Shown piece after piece: positions 18,077-25,351 of a stretch of DNA of 33,962 nt. Below the pieces are notes generated by a model. That model was not told the DNA's origin and ran no database searches. It saw only the letters and a program-made list of their open reading frames with translations. Both the position numbers and the translations under genes were made by a program. How positions within the stretch are numbered: position 1 is the first letter of the stretch; every line of letters begins with the position of its first letter. The stretch is from a virus: positions 1-33,962 of the IMG/VR virus record IMGVR_UViG_3300047481_000645; one strand, written 5' to 3'.

Positions 18077-18639
18077 ACTTCTAATGAACTCACAGTTGCA
18101 GTCAACAAACAACGTATAGCTGTTCCGTCACCGGATCCTGCTGCACCGGCAGTAAAAGTATCTCCCACTGCAGGAGCACCTCCTCCCCAAGATCTTTGAG
18201 TAGAAGTTGGGGCAACAACGTTCCAATTTGTTGTAGTGCCTAATGTTAAAATTTTATAATTTGCTCCGACCACAAACGATCCTGCAGTTTCTGTGCCGCC
18301 CGTTGTGCAACTTACATGAATAGAATCGTTGTCATCTAAAACTATTCGTTCTTCTGAAAAGAAAAATGTTTCTCCTGCTGGAATGATTAAATTACTTGCT
18401 ACTAAATTATATGTACCTGGAGTTGTATAACCTGCTTTTGAACTATCTACAATATAGATATTAACTGTAGATTGATTAACTGTTTCATCTGTAAGATTAA
18501 CTGTTCCTGTATTACATAAAATTATTGTTGTGACTGCACGTCTTTCTGCAGTTCCGCCAGTAGCACCGGTATCAGTAGCTTTAAAAATTTGATATGCATC
18601 AGTTAGTGCGGTTGAAAATACTGGTGTGTTTGTTATCAT
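18073..18639 (-). CDS. Small beta virion protein with inserted module, 188 aa
   Basis: Residues about 1-118 follow the pattern of the 108- and 110-aa beta proteins: VTTIILCNTGTVNLTDETVN, VNIYIVDSS, NLIIPAGETFFFSEERIVLD, SIHVSCTTGG. The final strand (TATVSSLEV) matches DATVSYVEIS of the 110-aa protein. Between them lies about 60 residues (VVGANYKILTLGTTTNWNVV ... GDTFTAGAAGSGDGTA) of a module often found inserted in phage structural proteins (a 'Y.I.tlG.T.w...GA....G..Ftatg.G.G.GTA' pattern). AGAGAGAATT precedes the ATG. A virion structural role is likely; the exact location is unknown. Confidence 0.6.
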   Translation of the reverse strand: MITNTPVFSTALTDAYQIFKATDTGATGGTAERRAVTTIILCNTGTVNLTDETVNQSTVNIYIVDSSKAGYTTPGTYNLVASNLIIPAGETFFFSEERIVLDDNDSIHVSCTTGGTETAGSFVVGANYKILTLGTTTNWNVVAPTSTQRSWGGGAPAVGDTFTAGAAGSGDGTAIRCLLTATVSSLEV

Positions 18640-18652
18640 AATTCTCTCTTAT

Positions 18653-19720
18653 TTAAAATAGCATGCTCCAAACTAGAGATCTACGTCTACCCATTAATTC
18701 ATCACGGTTATCAGCTGAGGTTACAAAAAATATTCCAGAATTGCCAGTTTCTTCTGTACCTGTGTATAGCAAAGTTGAACCTGCATTATAAGTAGGTCCT
18801 GAACCAGTACCGTGTGCATTGTTTTCTATTTCTAAAGCATACTCTAAAATAACTTTTCCAGATCCCGGAGTACTTAATCTGATAGGTTGCCCGCTCAGTC
18901 CAAAACCAGTGCTTATTTCAGTGTCTTGGATTTCTAATCCTTGTATTGCTGTTCGATCGTTATAAAAAAATGTATTTTGAACTCCGTCTACGAACACACC
19001 TATAGTGCTTTCATTAACATTAGATACTGTTTCAAAATTAAAATACTGTATAGATCCGGGATTGGTTATATCATCAGGAACATCAGAGTCTGCAATAATT
19101 ATTCTTGTGTCAGTGGCGGTAGAATCCCCCACACCAGGTGATCTAATCTGAAATGTGGGATTATTTTGAATAGCATCATCTACATATTTTTTATTAGGTA
19201 CATCGTCGTCGTCGGTGACTAAATTTTCATACGGCGAATTTCCAGTGGCTACTCCGTCATCATTAATTTCTCTGTTTCCTACATTAACAACACCGCTGCC
19301 GTTTCTAATTAAAATCAAATCTGGCTGTGTTGAATCAGTGTAAATTCTTCTCAGTTTTAAATTACTGTTTTCAAAACTCAAAGGATTCGGAACACTGCCG
19401 TTGGCGATGATCCAAGATTCGATAGATTCATCAAATAAAAATGCTGCTCTAGGAACCTGCGAAGAATCTACATAACTTCCTCTGTCAATTTCAATACCGG
19501 AGTATTGTAGACTAACACCTGGGCCAGTTTCTCCGTAATTTAAAATTATAATATTGTCATTAACATTTAAATTTTCAGCACTAACCGTGAGAGTGTCACC
19601 TTCGACTACAAGGTCTCCTGTTACTCTAACCTGGCCTGTAAGACCAGGATCTAATGTTATCTTAGATCCTTCTTTGGTCTTAATATTATAGTCGCCGTTT
19701 ACCTGAAGAAACTGTCCCAT
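18653..19720 (-). CDS. Fibre-like structural protein, 355 aa
   Basis: GGAAATACG precedes the ATG. Residues about 25-85 (GQVRVTGDLVVEGDTLTVSA, NLNVNDNIIILNYGETGPGV, YSGIEIDRGS) form the 'l.v.GdL.V.G.t..v....l.v.DN.i.lN.GE.g.GV....aGi.vdRG' block that is widespread in T4-like phage fibres, followed by FLFDESIESWII. A later DDVPNKKYVDDAI is the 'tkkYvDda' fibre segment. The C-terminus is short and basic (GRRRSLVWSMLF). This strongly supports a tail-fibre or fibre-base protein. It lies 13 nt after the 156-aa gene, in the same transcription unit. Confidence 0.7.
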   Translation of the reverse strand: MGQFLQVNGDYNIKTKEGSKITLDPGLTGQVRVTGDLVVEGDTLTVSAENLNVNDNIIILNYGETGPGVSLQYSGIEIDRGSYVDSSQVPRAAFLFDESIESWIIANGSVPNPLSFENSNLKLRRIYTDSTQPDLILIRNGSGVVNVGNREINDDGVATGNSPYENLVTDDDDVPNKKYVDDAIQNNPTFQIRSPGVGDSTATDTRIIIADSDVPDDITNPGSIQYFNFETVSNVNESTIGVFVDGVQNTFFYNDRTAIQGLEIQDTEISTGFGLSGQPIRLSTPGSGKVILEYALEIENNAHGTGSGPTYNAGSTLLYTGTEETGNSGIFFVTSADNRDELMGRRRSLVWSMLF

Positions 19721-19733
19721 CGTATTTCCTAGA

Positions 19734-20204
19734 TTACATTGTTGCAGTGATCGGCGTTAATACGATATAGTCTGCAGACGAATCATTTTCTAAATACCAG
19801 TTGTACTTGGTTTGATCGTGGTTATTTGCATCGTTTGAATCTTCGCCTCTCCAGAATCCATTACTTAGATCTGGGCTGGAAGGAAAACCGTAGGCAATTC
19901 TTCGTGTTAGTTTAGCAATAGGTACTAATCCCTGATCTAACAAGCCAGTAGTAGATCCTTGGATTCGCATTTCTCCATCTGCGTTAGGAGTAGTGTCAAC
20001 TAGTTTACAAACTTTGTAATTGGCCGGTGTTGAAATTTGTCCGATACGGCAAACAACAAAACTGCTGGCACCTCGTTGTTTAATAATCACACCATCTGTT
20101 CGGTTGGTAGAACCATCGTAAAATTCGCAGGTAATACCTGTTGCACTTGCCGGAGTACCGATAACATCAGTACCATATACATCTTTTCTTAGTGGACGTC
20201 CCAT
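19734..20204 (-). CDS. Virion structural protein with MGRPL N-terminus, 156 aa
   Basis: The strong ribosome binding site AAGGAG is 7-8 nt before the ATG. The MGRPLRKDVYG start resembles short virion proteins starting 'MGRPLNKRYFG' in marine T4-like phages. The body is beta-rich with FVVCRIGQISTPANYKVCKL, then 'GEMRIQG' and a Trp/Asn-rich end (KYNWYLENDSSADYIVLTPI). It is the first gene of the post-capsid structural cassette after a small conserved gene, and is preceded by an 89-nt leader with a hairpin and a late-promoter-like octamer. Probably a virion protein; the precise role is not known to me. Confidence 0.6.
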   Translation of the reverse strand: MGRPLRKDVYGTDVIGTPASATGITCEFYDGSTNRTDGVIIKQRGASSFVVCRIGQISTPANYKVCKLVDTTPNADGEMRIQGSTTGLLDQGLVPIAKLTRRIAYGFPSSPDLSNGFWRGEDSNDANNHDQTKYNWYLENDSSADYIVLTPITATM

Positions 20205-20238
20205 TTGTTTTCTCCTTGTGTTGACGTTCTAGGTCTAC

Positions 20239-20252
20239 GCGGTGGGTACCGC
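20239..20252 (-). promoter_or_regulatory. Leader hairpin upstream of the 156-aa gene
   Basis: GCGGT and ACCGC pair perfectly around a 4-nt loop (ACCC on the minus strand) in the leader between the candidate promoter at 20291 and the ATG at 20204. No U-tract follows, so it is not an intrinsic terminator. It may be an RNA-stability or processing element. Confidence 0.3.
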
Positions 20253-20290
20253 ATAAGTCCGAATCATACGGCACTTACCTTATGATATTT

Positions 20291-20298
20291 TATTTATC
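20291..20298 (-). promoter_or_regulatory. Candidate T4-type late promoter (GATAAATA)
   Basis: GATAAATA on the minus strand differs from TATAAATA at the first base only. It overlaps the end of the 89-aa gene and would start an approximately 80-nt leader for the 156-aa gene and the downstream fibre cassette. Confidence 0.45.
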
Positions 20299-20563
20299 CT
20301 CTACTCATTAGAGCCATTAGCTCTAGTTTTTCTACTGTTAATAAAACTCTATTGATTGATTCTATTTCTTTCTGTGCATTTTCAAGATATTTTTTACTTT
20401 TAGTCTGTCTATAATATACACCTGCTATACTATAATTTTGTATATGATTTTCTATAATGTGTTCAATTTGATTAACATCATGCGCAAACATTGAAAACCG
20501 TTTACGCCAAATTCTAAGCTGTTCTCTTAACTGCGGAAAATCCTTTTCTGATTCTATCTGCAT
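20294..20563 (-). CDS. Conserved small helical protein after gp23, 89 aa
   Basis: This short, charged and probably all-helical protein (EKDFPQLREQLRIWRKRF, then HIIENHIQNYSIAGVYYRQT, and SINRVLLTVEKLELMALMSR) lies just downstream of the capsid-gene terminator. Genes of this size and pattern follow g23 in other aquatic T4-like phages as I remember them, without a known function. A CGTAAATA octamer just upstream could be a weak late promoter, allowing expression past the terminator. The helical pattern would fit a small assembly factor; that is conjecture. Confidence 0.55.
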   Translation of the reverse strand: MQIESEKDFPQLREQLRIWRKRFSMFAHDVNQIEHIIENHIQNYSIAGVYYRQTKSKKYLENAQKEIESINRVLLTVEKLELMALMSRG

Positions 20564-20585
20564 AACTCAGATATTTACGCCAAAC

Positions 20586-20609
20586 AAAAAGGCTCCGAAG
20601 AGCCTTTTT
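20586..20609 (-). terminator. Intrinsic terminator after gp23 (UUCG tetraloop)
   Basis: On the minus strand GGCTC-TTCG-GAGCC forms a 5-bp GC-rich stem closed by C(UUCG)G, an exceptionally stable tetraloop. Five A residues precede it and five U residues follow, extending the pairing to 10 bp. It lies 22 nt past the gp23 stop and should end or reduce transcripts of the capsid block. The flanking A and T runs would also let it act on the opposite strand. Confidence 0.9.
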
Positions 20610-20630
20610 GATTTACTAGAAAATTTACTA

Positions 20631-21803
20631 TTAAGCAAATTTTAGGTTAGCTGTAGTTACAGCAACCTTGCCTAGATAGTCAGCAGCGTTACCTAGAGAT
20701 GATGCTGTGTTTGTTAACTCAACATATCCATAACGTGTCATGAAGCTAACTACTGGCTCAAATGTGCTAGGATCTAGAACAACACCACTGCTCATCAATG
20801 GAATGTATGGGCAATAGAATGCTGCTGCGTCAGATTCGCTAGAACCTTTGTAGCCAACTAGAACATCATCAGATGTTGCATAGCCGTTAACATAGATCTT
20901 CATTGCGCTGTTCAATGTACCAACAAACTTGGTGTTTGTAGGTGCTTCAAATGTGCCTTCTGTGGTTCTTGCGAATGCAGAAGTTGTTGCGCTTTGTAGC
21001 AATGTTAGAACTGTTGGAGATACAACAGCCCAGTTACCAGCACCACGACGTGTACGCTGAGCGATCAAGTTTGCAACACGGTTGATCTGAACAGCTAGAG
21101 CAGCGTGTTCGTCACCAACGAATGTAGCAGTACCAGAAACTGCGTTTTGGTCATAGGTTAGTACTGTACCAGCCAATGAATTCAATGATCCAAGAACTTC
21201 TTGATCGATTTCAGCAGTGATTTCTTGAGCAAGAGCTGCCATGATTTCTGCTTCGATATCGATACCCTGTTGAGCTTGTGCATCTTGTGCAGCTTCGAAA
21301 GTCCAGCGAGCTGATAACTTACGAGTTTTAGCTTCAACAGTTTGTTTCAAGATTTGAATGCTCATTCTGTTTCCAGCTACACCTTCTAAAGCGGCTGTAG
21401 CAGCAGCTTTGTCGTTAGCAGCAGAACCAGAATAACCTTCTGCAATCTTGAATGGGCTTAGTGCCTCTTCACCAGCGGTTACATCAGTACCCCCTGTGCT
21501 GTTAAAGCTATCTGCATAGCGAACACGTAGAGTATGGATCTGACCAACTGGTCCAGTCATTGGCTGTACGCCAACTAATTCATTAGCGATGACCGTAGGC
21601 ATCACACGTCTGATCACTGGAAGGATCACACGATTTAGGGTTGCAACGTTACCGGCGGATGTAGCACCAGAGGTAGCACTTTCTGCGAGATACTTGCGGG
21701 TATTCTCTAGAGTAGTTGCCATCACTGTACGCTTAGTACCTTGTAGGCCTTCAAGTAGTGCCTCTTTGGTTTCCGACCAGCGTGACTCGAGTAGTTGTGA
21801 CAT
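20631..21803 (-). CDS. 23: Major capsid protein gp23
   Basis: Identified by position after protease and scaffold genes and by T4 gp23-type sequence: KYLAESATSGATSAGNVATL near the start, LPVIRRVMPTVIANELVGVQ, MTGPVGQIHTLRVRYAD, then WAVVSPTVLTLLQS and the C-terminal IPLMSSGVVLDPSTFEPVVS. Residues 39-41 are L-A-E followed by S, the expected gp21 cleavage site that removes the N-terminal propeptide in T4. At 390 residues it is well short of T4 gp23 (521). The missing length is probably in the region of the T4 insertion domain. AAGGAG lies before the ATG, consistent with high expression. It assembles the icosahedral shell on the gp22 core and is matured by gp21. Confidence 0.95.
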   Translation of the reverse strand: MSQLLESRWSETKEALLEGLQGTKRTVMATTLENTRKYLAESATSGATSAGNVATLNRVILPVIRRVMPTVIANELVGVQPMTGPVGQIHTLRVRYADSFNSTGGTDVTAGEEALSPFKIAEGYSGSAANDKAAATAALEGVAGNRMSIQILKQTVEAKTRKLSARWTFEAAQDAQAQQGIDIEAEIMAALAQEITAEIDQEVLGSLNSLAGTVLTYDQNAVSGTATFVGDEHAALAVQINRVANLIAQRTRRGAGNWAVVSPTVLTLLQSATTSAFARTTEGTFEAPTNTKFVGTLNSAMKIYVNGYATSDDVLVGYKGSSESDAAAFYCPYIPLMSSGVVLDPSTFEPVVSFMTRYGYVELTNTASSLGNAADYLGKVAVTTANLKFA

Positions 21804-21814
21804 TATAGTTCTCC

Positions 21815-22912
21815 TTAAACTTTAAGTCCCGCAAGCCTGCGGATGTCAAAAATTTCAGCGGTTTTTTCTTCTCCGCCGATAGCTTGTGCCTGTGCTTTAT
21901 CGCCTGTGATTTCTTTGCCTTCTGATAGTACTTTCTTCGCCGGTGCACCTGTGCCGTTCATCACAGCTGGTAGGTACTTGTCGAAAGCTGTACGTAGCTT
22001 TTCAGTTTGAACTGATTCTAATAGACTGCTCATGACTTCCTTCTTATCGCCTGCTAAAGGATTTAACAACTCGCTCATTAGTTCTTTACGAGTAGCTGAA
22101 TCTTTAGCAATACGTAATTGAGATTCTTTGCTTTCTACTAGTTGTTGTGTTTCTGCAACAATTTTAGCTGCTTCTTCTAGCTCTGCTTCTTTTTGTTTTA
22201 CAACTTGAAGAAGTTTCGCAGTTTCAGATTTCTCATTTAAGTGAGATGCAGCATACTCGCTGGCGAAACTTTCAAAAATTCTGCGACCGAAGTCATTCTT
22301 ACGAGCAGCTTCGATGTCCTCACGTAGCTGTGTCATTTCAGAACGTAGGCCTTTCGACACAGTTTCTTCGATGATTTTAGCTGAACGTGCAATAAAATCT
22401 TTTTTCAGTGCTTCAAATTTTACCTTGCTTTCGCGAACCAATTTAACTTTGGTTTCAGCTAGGTCTTTTTTGTCGCTGTGGAATTCTGCGATTTCTTTCG
22501 CTAGGGCATCCACGATAAAAGATTCTAATTTAGCAACATTAGATGCTACCTGCTTGCGATCTTCGTGTAATTCGCTCAACTCTTTCTTAAGATTATTCAA
22601 GACAAATGATTCCATTGCTTTAGAATCGTCTTTCATTTTCTTGTGATATTTTGCACGGGCTTCAATTAGGCCTTGACGATCTTCTGCAAGTTCGCCTAGT
22701 TCTGCTTGTAGTCTGTCGGATAGCATGGCTTCAACAGCCTCTACCATTGCAGACTTGTCGTGCTCATATTTCTGAGCGAACTCTTCACGTAGTTCAGCAG
22801 TGACTTGATCACGGTTTTCTTGGATTCTGCTTTGCCAAGCATTTTCAATTTCCGATTTGATCTCTTCGGAAATCACATTGTTTTCAAACAACTGTTTTAC
22901 TATATCTAACAT
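21815..22912 (-). CDS. 22: Prohead core scaffold protein gp22
   Basis: A 365-residue, highly charged protein predicted to be almost entirely coiled coil, located between protease and capsid genes as in T4. The C-terminal KTAEIFDIRRLAGLKV is characteristic of gp22 from aquatic T4-like phages. Numerous (L/I)-x-E tripeptides (for example ELAED, ELSEL, EIAEF, DLAET) match the T4 prohead-protease cleavage rule, as expected for a scaffold that is degraded to peptides during maturation. AGAGGAGAATCAC precedes the ATG. The first residues (MLDIVKQLFENNVISEEIK) are helical and may contact the shell. It acts inside the prohead as the assembly core. Confidence 0.9.
   Translation of the reverse strand: MLDIVKQLFENNVISEEIKSEIENAWQSRIQENRDQVTAELREEFAQKYEHDKSAMVEAVEAMLSDRLQAELGELAEDRQGLIEARAKYHKKMKDDSKAMESFVLNNLKKELSELHEDRKQVASNVAKLESFIVDALAKEIAEFHSDKKDLAETKVKLVRESKVKFEALKKDFIARSAKIIEETVSKGLRSEMTQLREDIEAARKNDFGRRIFESFASEYAASHLNEKSETAKLLQVVKQKEAELEEAAKIVAETQQLVESKESQLRIAKDSATRKELMSELLNPLAGDKKEVMSSLLESVQTEKLRTAFDKYLPAVMNGTGAPAKKVLSEGKEITGDKAQAQAIGGEEKTAEIFDIRRLAGLKV
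21829..21842 (-). promoter_or_regulatory. Hairpin at end of gp22 upstream of gp23
   Basis: CCGCA and TGCGG pair perfectly around a 4-nt loop in the last codons of gp22, about 12-15 nt upstream of the gp23 ribosome binding site. It could shield the gp23 mRNA 5' end after processing or influence coupling. No U-tract follows, so it is not a terminator. Confidence 0.3.
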
Positions 22913-22926
22913 GTGATTCTCCTCTG

Positions 22927-23556
22927 TTATTTGAGTCCAGAGATAATTCTCTTGAGACTCTCTGCTAGGTATTTCTGTGCCTTAAGATCGCCTTTGACTT
23001 CTTGTGCTATTCTAAATGCCTGATATCCACCTGTATTATTCATAAGGTGTTCATAAACTGGTGTAGGATAAGCTCCCGGGGCGCTGGGTTGTGCAACAAC
23101 GTCCACTGTAATAATTTCAAAACCTTGGACATTACCGCCGCCGTCAACTTCGCCACTGCCCCTGCTTGAAACTCCTAGTTTCACTCCCGACTCCAACATA
23201 GTCTGTACTAGTTGACCCATTGGAGTAGGAAGGATTTTAAGTTTTCCGTAGCCGTTAGGACCGTCCATCCACATCTTGGTAATCATGTGACTAACACGAT
23301 CAAGATTGATTTTCAAATCCTGAGGATGATCAACTTCTCCAAGAACTGAGTAGCCGCCAGAGATCTGTTCGTTGAGCGTTTTGACAGCCCTGCCAATTTC
23401 CTGAGAAGAATAAACACGTTGATTTGCATTACGGATGTCTCCTTGGATGCAAATCCCGTTTAAGTGCAGTGACTTTTTACCGTCACTGCTCTCATCTCGC
23501 TCCAAGACAATCTTAGCCTGGTCAAAACTCAAATGTTCTGATAGAGTAGTTTTCAC
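22927..23556 (-). CDS. 21: Prohead maturation protease gp21
   Basis: A 209-residue serine protease of the T4 gp21 type. GEVDHP at residues 73-78 supplies the catalytic His (H77), and GVSSRG at 128-133 supplies the nucleophile (S130 or S131). NGICIQGDIRNANQRVYS and DRVSHMITKMWMDG are further conserved blocks. The start is GTG at 23556 with AGGA 8 nt upstream. T4 gp21 cuts after (L/I)-x-E in head proteins and destroys the core. Matching sites are visible here in gp23, gp22, the acidic core protein and the N-termini of the two putative internal head proteins at 31394-33264. The length matches T4 gp21 (212 aa). Confidence 0.93.
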   Translation of the reverse strand: MKTTLSEHLSFDQAKIVLERDESSDGKKSLHLNGICIQGDIRNANQRVYSSQEIGRAVKTLNEQISGGYSVLGEVDHPQDLKINLDRVSHMITKMWMDGPNGYGKLKILPTPMGQLVQTMLESGVKLGVSSRGSGEVDGGGNVQGFEIITVDVVAQPSAPGAYPTPVYEHLMNNTGGYQAFRIAQEVKGDLKAQKYLAESLKRIISGLK

Positions 23557-23569
23557 CTATATAGTCCTA

Positions 23570-24403
23570 TTATCTACGACCACGGAAAAGGCTTTGCTTG
23601 TTGTCTGCTGATTCAGCAGAACCTTTTTTCTCAGCACCATGTCCGGGCTCTTTTTTGCTGAACGCATTGCCAGCTTTGCCGCCTGGAACATTGATGTTGC
23701 CAGCATTATCTTCTTTTGGTGAACCTTTTAAAAGACCGTTACCTTTCAGTGCACCTGTTTCGGAACCAGATGCGCCATCACGACCGCTTAGAATGTTTGC
23801 AGTTGTGCCGCCCATATCGTTCTTCATATTGTCTACAATAGATTTTGTGTTGTCAGCTTTTTCAGCAGCACCTTTCTTTTCAGCACCGTGACCAGCTGGA
23901 ACTTTTTCTACGTATTCACGAACTGTTTCTAGATCAAACCCGTCTTTCATTTCTTCGTCGCCGCCCATTTCGTCGCCGCCTTTGAGTTCATCAAACTTGG
24001 CTTGTAGTTCGTCAACGATAGCGTCTAGATCTTGGAAAAGTTCTTCTTCGCTTTTTTCACCTTCGCCGCCTTCTTCTTCGTCACCCATTTCTAGGTCACC
24101 TTCTAAGTCGTCGGTTGGATCTCCACCCATATCGCCCATATCATCATCGGCTTCGATAGCGATATCTTCAAATTCTTCGTCTACTTTTTCGTCGTCTTCA
24201 TCTTCTTCTTTGTGACTAGCTTCATCAACTTCTTCGTCGTCTTCGTCTTCGTCTGAAGCTTCTTCTAGCTCGTCCTCGATAAGACTTTCATAAATTTCAC
24301 GAGATTTCGCTACTACGTACTCGTGGAAAAGTTCTTCTGCTTTGGCTTGATCATCGTTGACCAAGCTCTCGAGCATTTGCTCAAGTGTGGTTTTATCTGC
24401 CAT
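23570..24403 (-). CDS. Acidic prohead core protein (gp67/gp68-like)
   Basis: A strong ribosome binding site (AAGGAG then AATAAATT) precedes the ATG. The N-terminal TLEQMLESLVNDDQAKAEEL and LFHEYVVAKSREIYESLIED form a helix typical of prohead core proteins. Residues about 45-150 are extremely Asp/Glu-rich, like the T4 core peptides derived from gp67. The C-terminal third repeats a GHGAEKKG(A/S)AE-ADN motif twice (near residues 173 and 253). LEE and similar tripeptides could be gp21 sites. It lies directly upstream of gp21, in the slot of T4 genes 67/68. The exact T4 counterpart is uncertain; the role in the prohead core is likely. Confidence 0.7.
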   Translation of the reverse strand: MADKTTLEQMLESLVNDDQAKAEELFHEYVVAKSREIYESLIEDELEEASDEDEDDEEVDEASHKEEDEDDEKVDEEFEDIAIEADDDMGDMGGDPTDDLEGDLEMGDEEEGGEGEKSEEELFQDLDAIVDELQAKFDELKGGDEMGGDEEMKDGFDLETVREYVEKVPAGHGAEKKGAAEKADNTKSIVDNMKNDMGGTTANILSGRDGASGSETGALKGNGLLKGSPKEDNAGNINVPGGKAGNAFSKKEPGHGAEKKGSAESADNKQSLFRGRR

Positions 24404-24440
24404 AATTTATTCTCCTTGAATTGACAAAAGGCTGTAGTTT

Positions 24441-24448
24441 TATTTAAC
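24441..24448 (-). promoter_or_regulatory. Candidate T4-type late promoter (GTTAAATA)
   Basis: GTTAAATA on the minus strand keeps the TAAATA core of the late consensus. It lies 38 nt upstream of the acidic core protein ATG in a 65-nt gap, well placed to drive the core-protease-scaffold-capsid block. Confidence 0.4.
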
Positions 24449-24468
24449 ACGCAGATAATATTCAGGCG

Positions 24469-25116
24469 TTAAATGGTAGTTTTTTGAAGGATTTGGTCGC
24501 TGTAAATACTGCCCGGAAATCTTTTTTCAAAATCAGCGAATGATAGATGTTTTAGATTATATATTTCTTTACTTAGTTTTTCCGGAATGTAATTTTGTGA
24601 AGGATCTATTACTCTGTAATAGGTAATATTACGGAATTCTTTTATTACTTTTTCTGTCTGACTTGCCCAATTTCCGTGGAATGTAGCAGAATCTTGGCTC
24701 TTTTTATAGTTGAATGTATCAGCATATACATTGTTAAATTTGCCGTTTATACCGGTATAATCAAAACCAAAGATATATATTTCTCCGTATCCGTGTGTGG
24801 ATGCGAACCACAATGCAGTCGGTCCTGAGCTCCACCCTTTATGCGGACTGAAAAAATTTAAACCGTGTTTTGAGCTGATTCCTTTGTTAGGATTTGTCCA
24901 AACCTGATGATTTTTGTGATAGCCTGCAGACACTATTTCGTTGACCATTTTAACATCAACGGCTATTAGATAGTGGGGTTCAAATTCTCTATATTGGGCG
25001 TTGCACCCGTAGACTGTTCCGCTTTTTAGTAAAAAATTAGGATCTACTTTTAATCTGCTAACACCGTTACCTAGAACGAATGCAGGAGTATTATTGGGCT
25101 GGTTGTTCTGCTTCAA
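24469..25116 (-). CDS. Glycosyltransferase-like protein (GT42/DUF115-type fold)
   Basis: This 215-residue protein is not a typical head protein. AFVLGNGVSR (residues 12-21), TVYGCNAQYREF (34-45), YLIAVD (49-54) and SSGPTALWFASTHGYGEIYI with FGFD (97-119) recall nucleotide-sugar-binding GT42 sialyltransferases and DUF115/MptE-like proteins: 'GNGPS', 'C' after the second strand, 'D' after the third, and 'sG..AL..A..lG...I.l.G.D'. Substrate unknown. The start is TTG at 25116, overlapping the upstream gene by 26 nt; no ATG is available before the conserved motif, so translation is probably coupled. It sits inside the capsid block and may modify virion or host glycans or serve another transfer reaction. 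The enzyme class is an inference from motifs only. Confidence 0.5.
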   Translation of the reverse strand: MKQNNQPNNTPAFVLGNGVSRLKVDPNFLLKSGTVYGCNAQYREFEPHYLIAVDVKMVNEIVSAGYHKNHQVWTNPNKGISSKHGLNFFSPHKGWSSGPTALWFASTHGYGEIYIFGFDYTGINGKFNNVYADTFNYKKSQDSATFHGNWASQTEKVIKEFRNITYYRVIDPSQNYIPEKLSKEIYNLKHLSFADFEKRFPGSIYSDQILQKTTI

Positions 25117-25339
25117 CTGGAGTTCCGTACATTTGTTTGATAAATTCTAACTCTGACTCTTTTTCAAATTCGTGAGCTTCGCTCTGCATTCTAAGCTGAT
25201 TGATTTGTCTTAGAGTTAGACGTATTTTTCTTGTATCATCTTTTTCTAAAATACTGCTGTCTCGTTCGTTAGAATAACGACGATCTACAGAAAAATCGTT
25301 AGTGTTATCGTTGAAATATAAAAATTCTAATAGAAGCAT
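25091..25339 (-). CDS. Conserved small protein of the gp20-gp21 interval, 82 aa
   Basis: A charged, probably helical protein with SVDRRYSNERDSSILEKDDT and KIRLTLRQINQLRMQSEAHE. Proteins of this size and sequence style lie immediately downstream of the portal gene in aquatic T4-like phages; T4 has the small core protein gp67 in this slot, but I see no clear sequence match to it. No good ribosome binding site precedes the ATG, and an AATAAATA octamer sits only 5 nt upstream, so translation may rely on coupling to gp20. A head-assembly role is inferred from position. Confidence 0.6.
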   Translation of the reverse strand: MLLLEFLYFNDNTNDFSVDRRYSNERDSSILEKDDTRKIRLTLRQINQLRMQSEAHEFEKESELEFIKQMYGTPVEAEQPAQ

Positions 25340-25343
25340 CTTG

Positions 25344-25351
25344 TATTTATT
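25344..25351 (-). promoter_or_regulatory. Candidate T4-type late promoter (AATAAATAC)
   Basis: AATAAATA on the minus strand is one base from the late consensus and overlaps the gp20 stop. It is too close (5 nt) to the next ATG to give that gene a normal leader, so if active it would mainly serve the genes further downstream. Confidence 0.3.

Noticed and set aside
18077-18112. TTG start at 18112 for the structural gene at 17450
   Set aside because: The ATG at 18076 overlaps the previous stop as ATGA, a typical coupled start, and the extra 12 residues (MFVDCNCEFIRS) look unlike a virion protein N-terminus.
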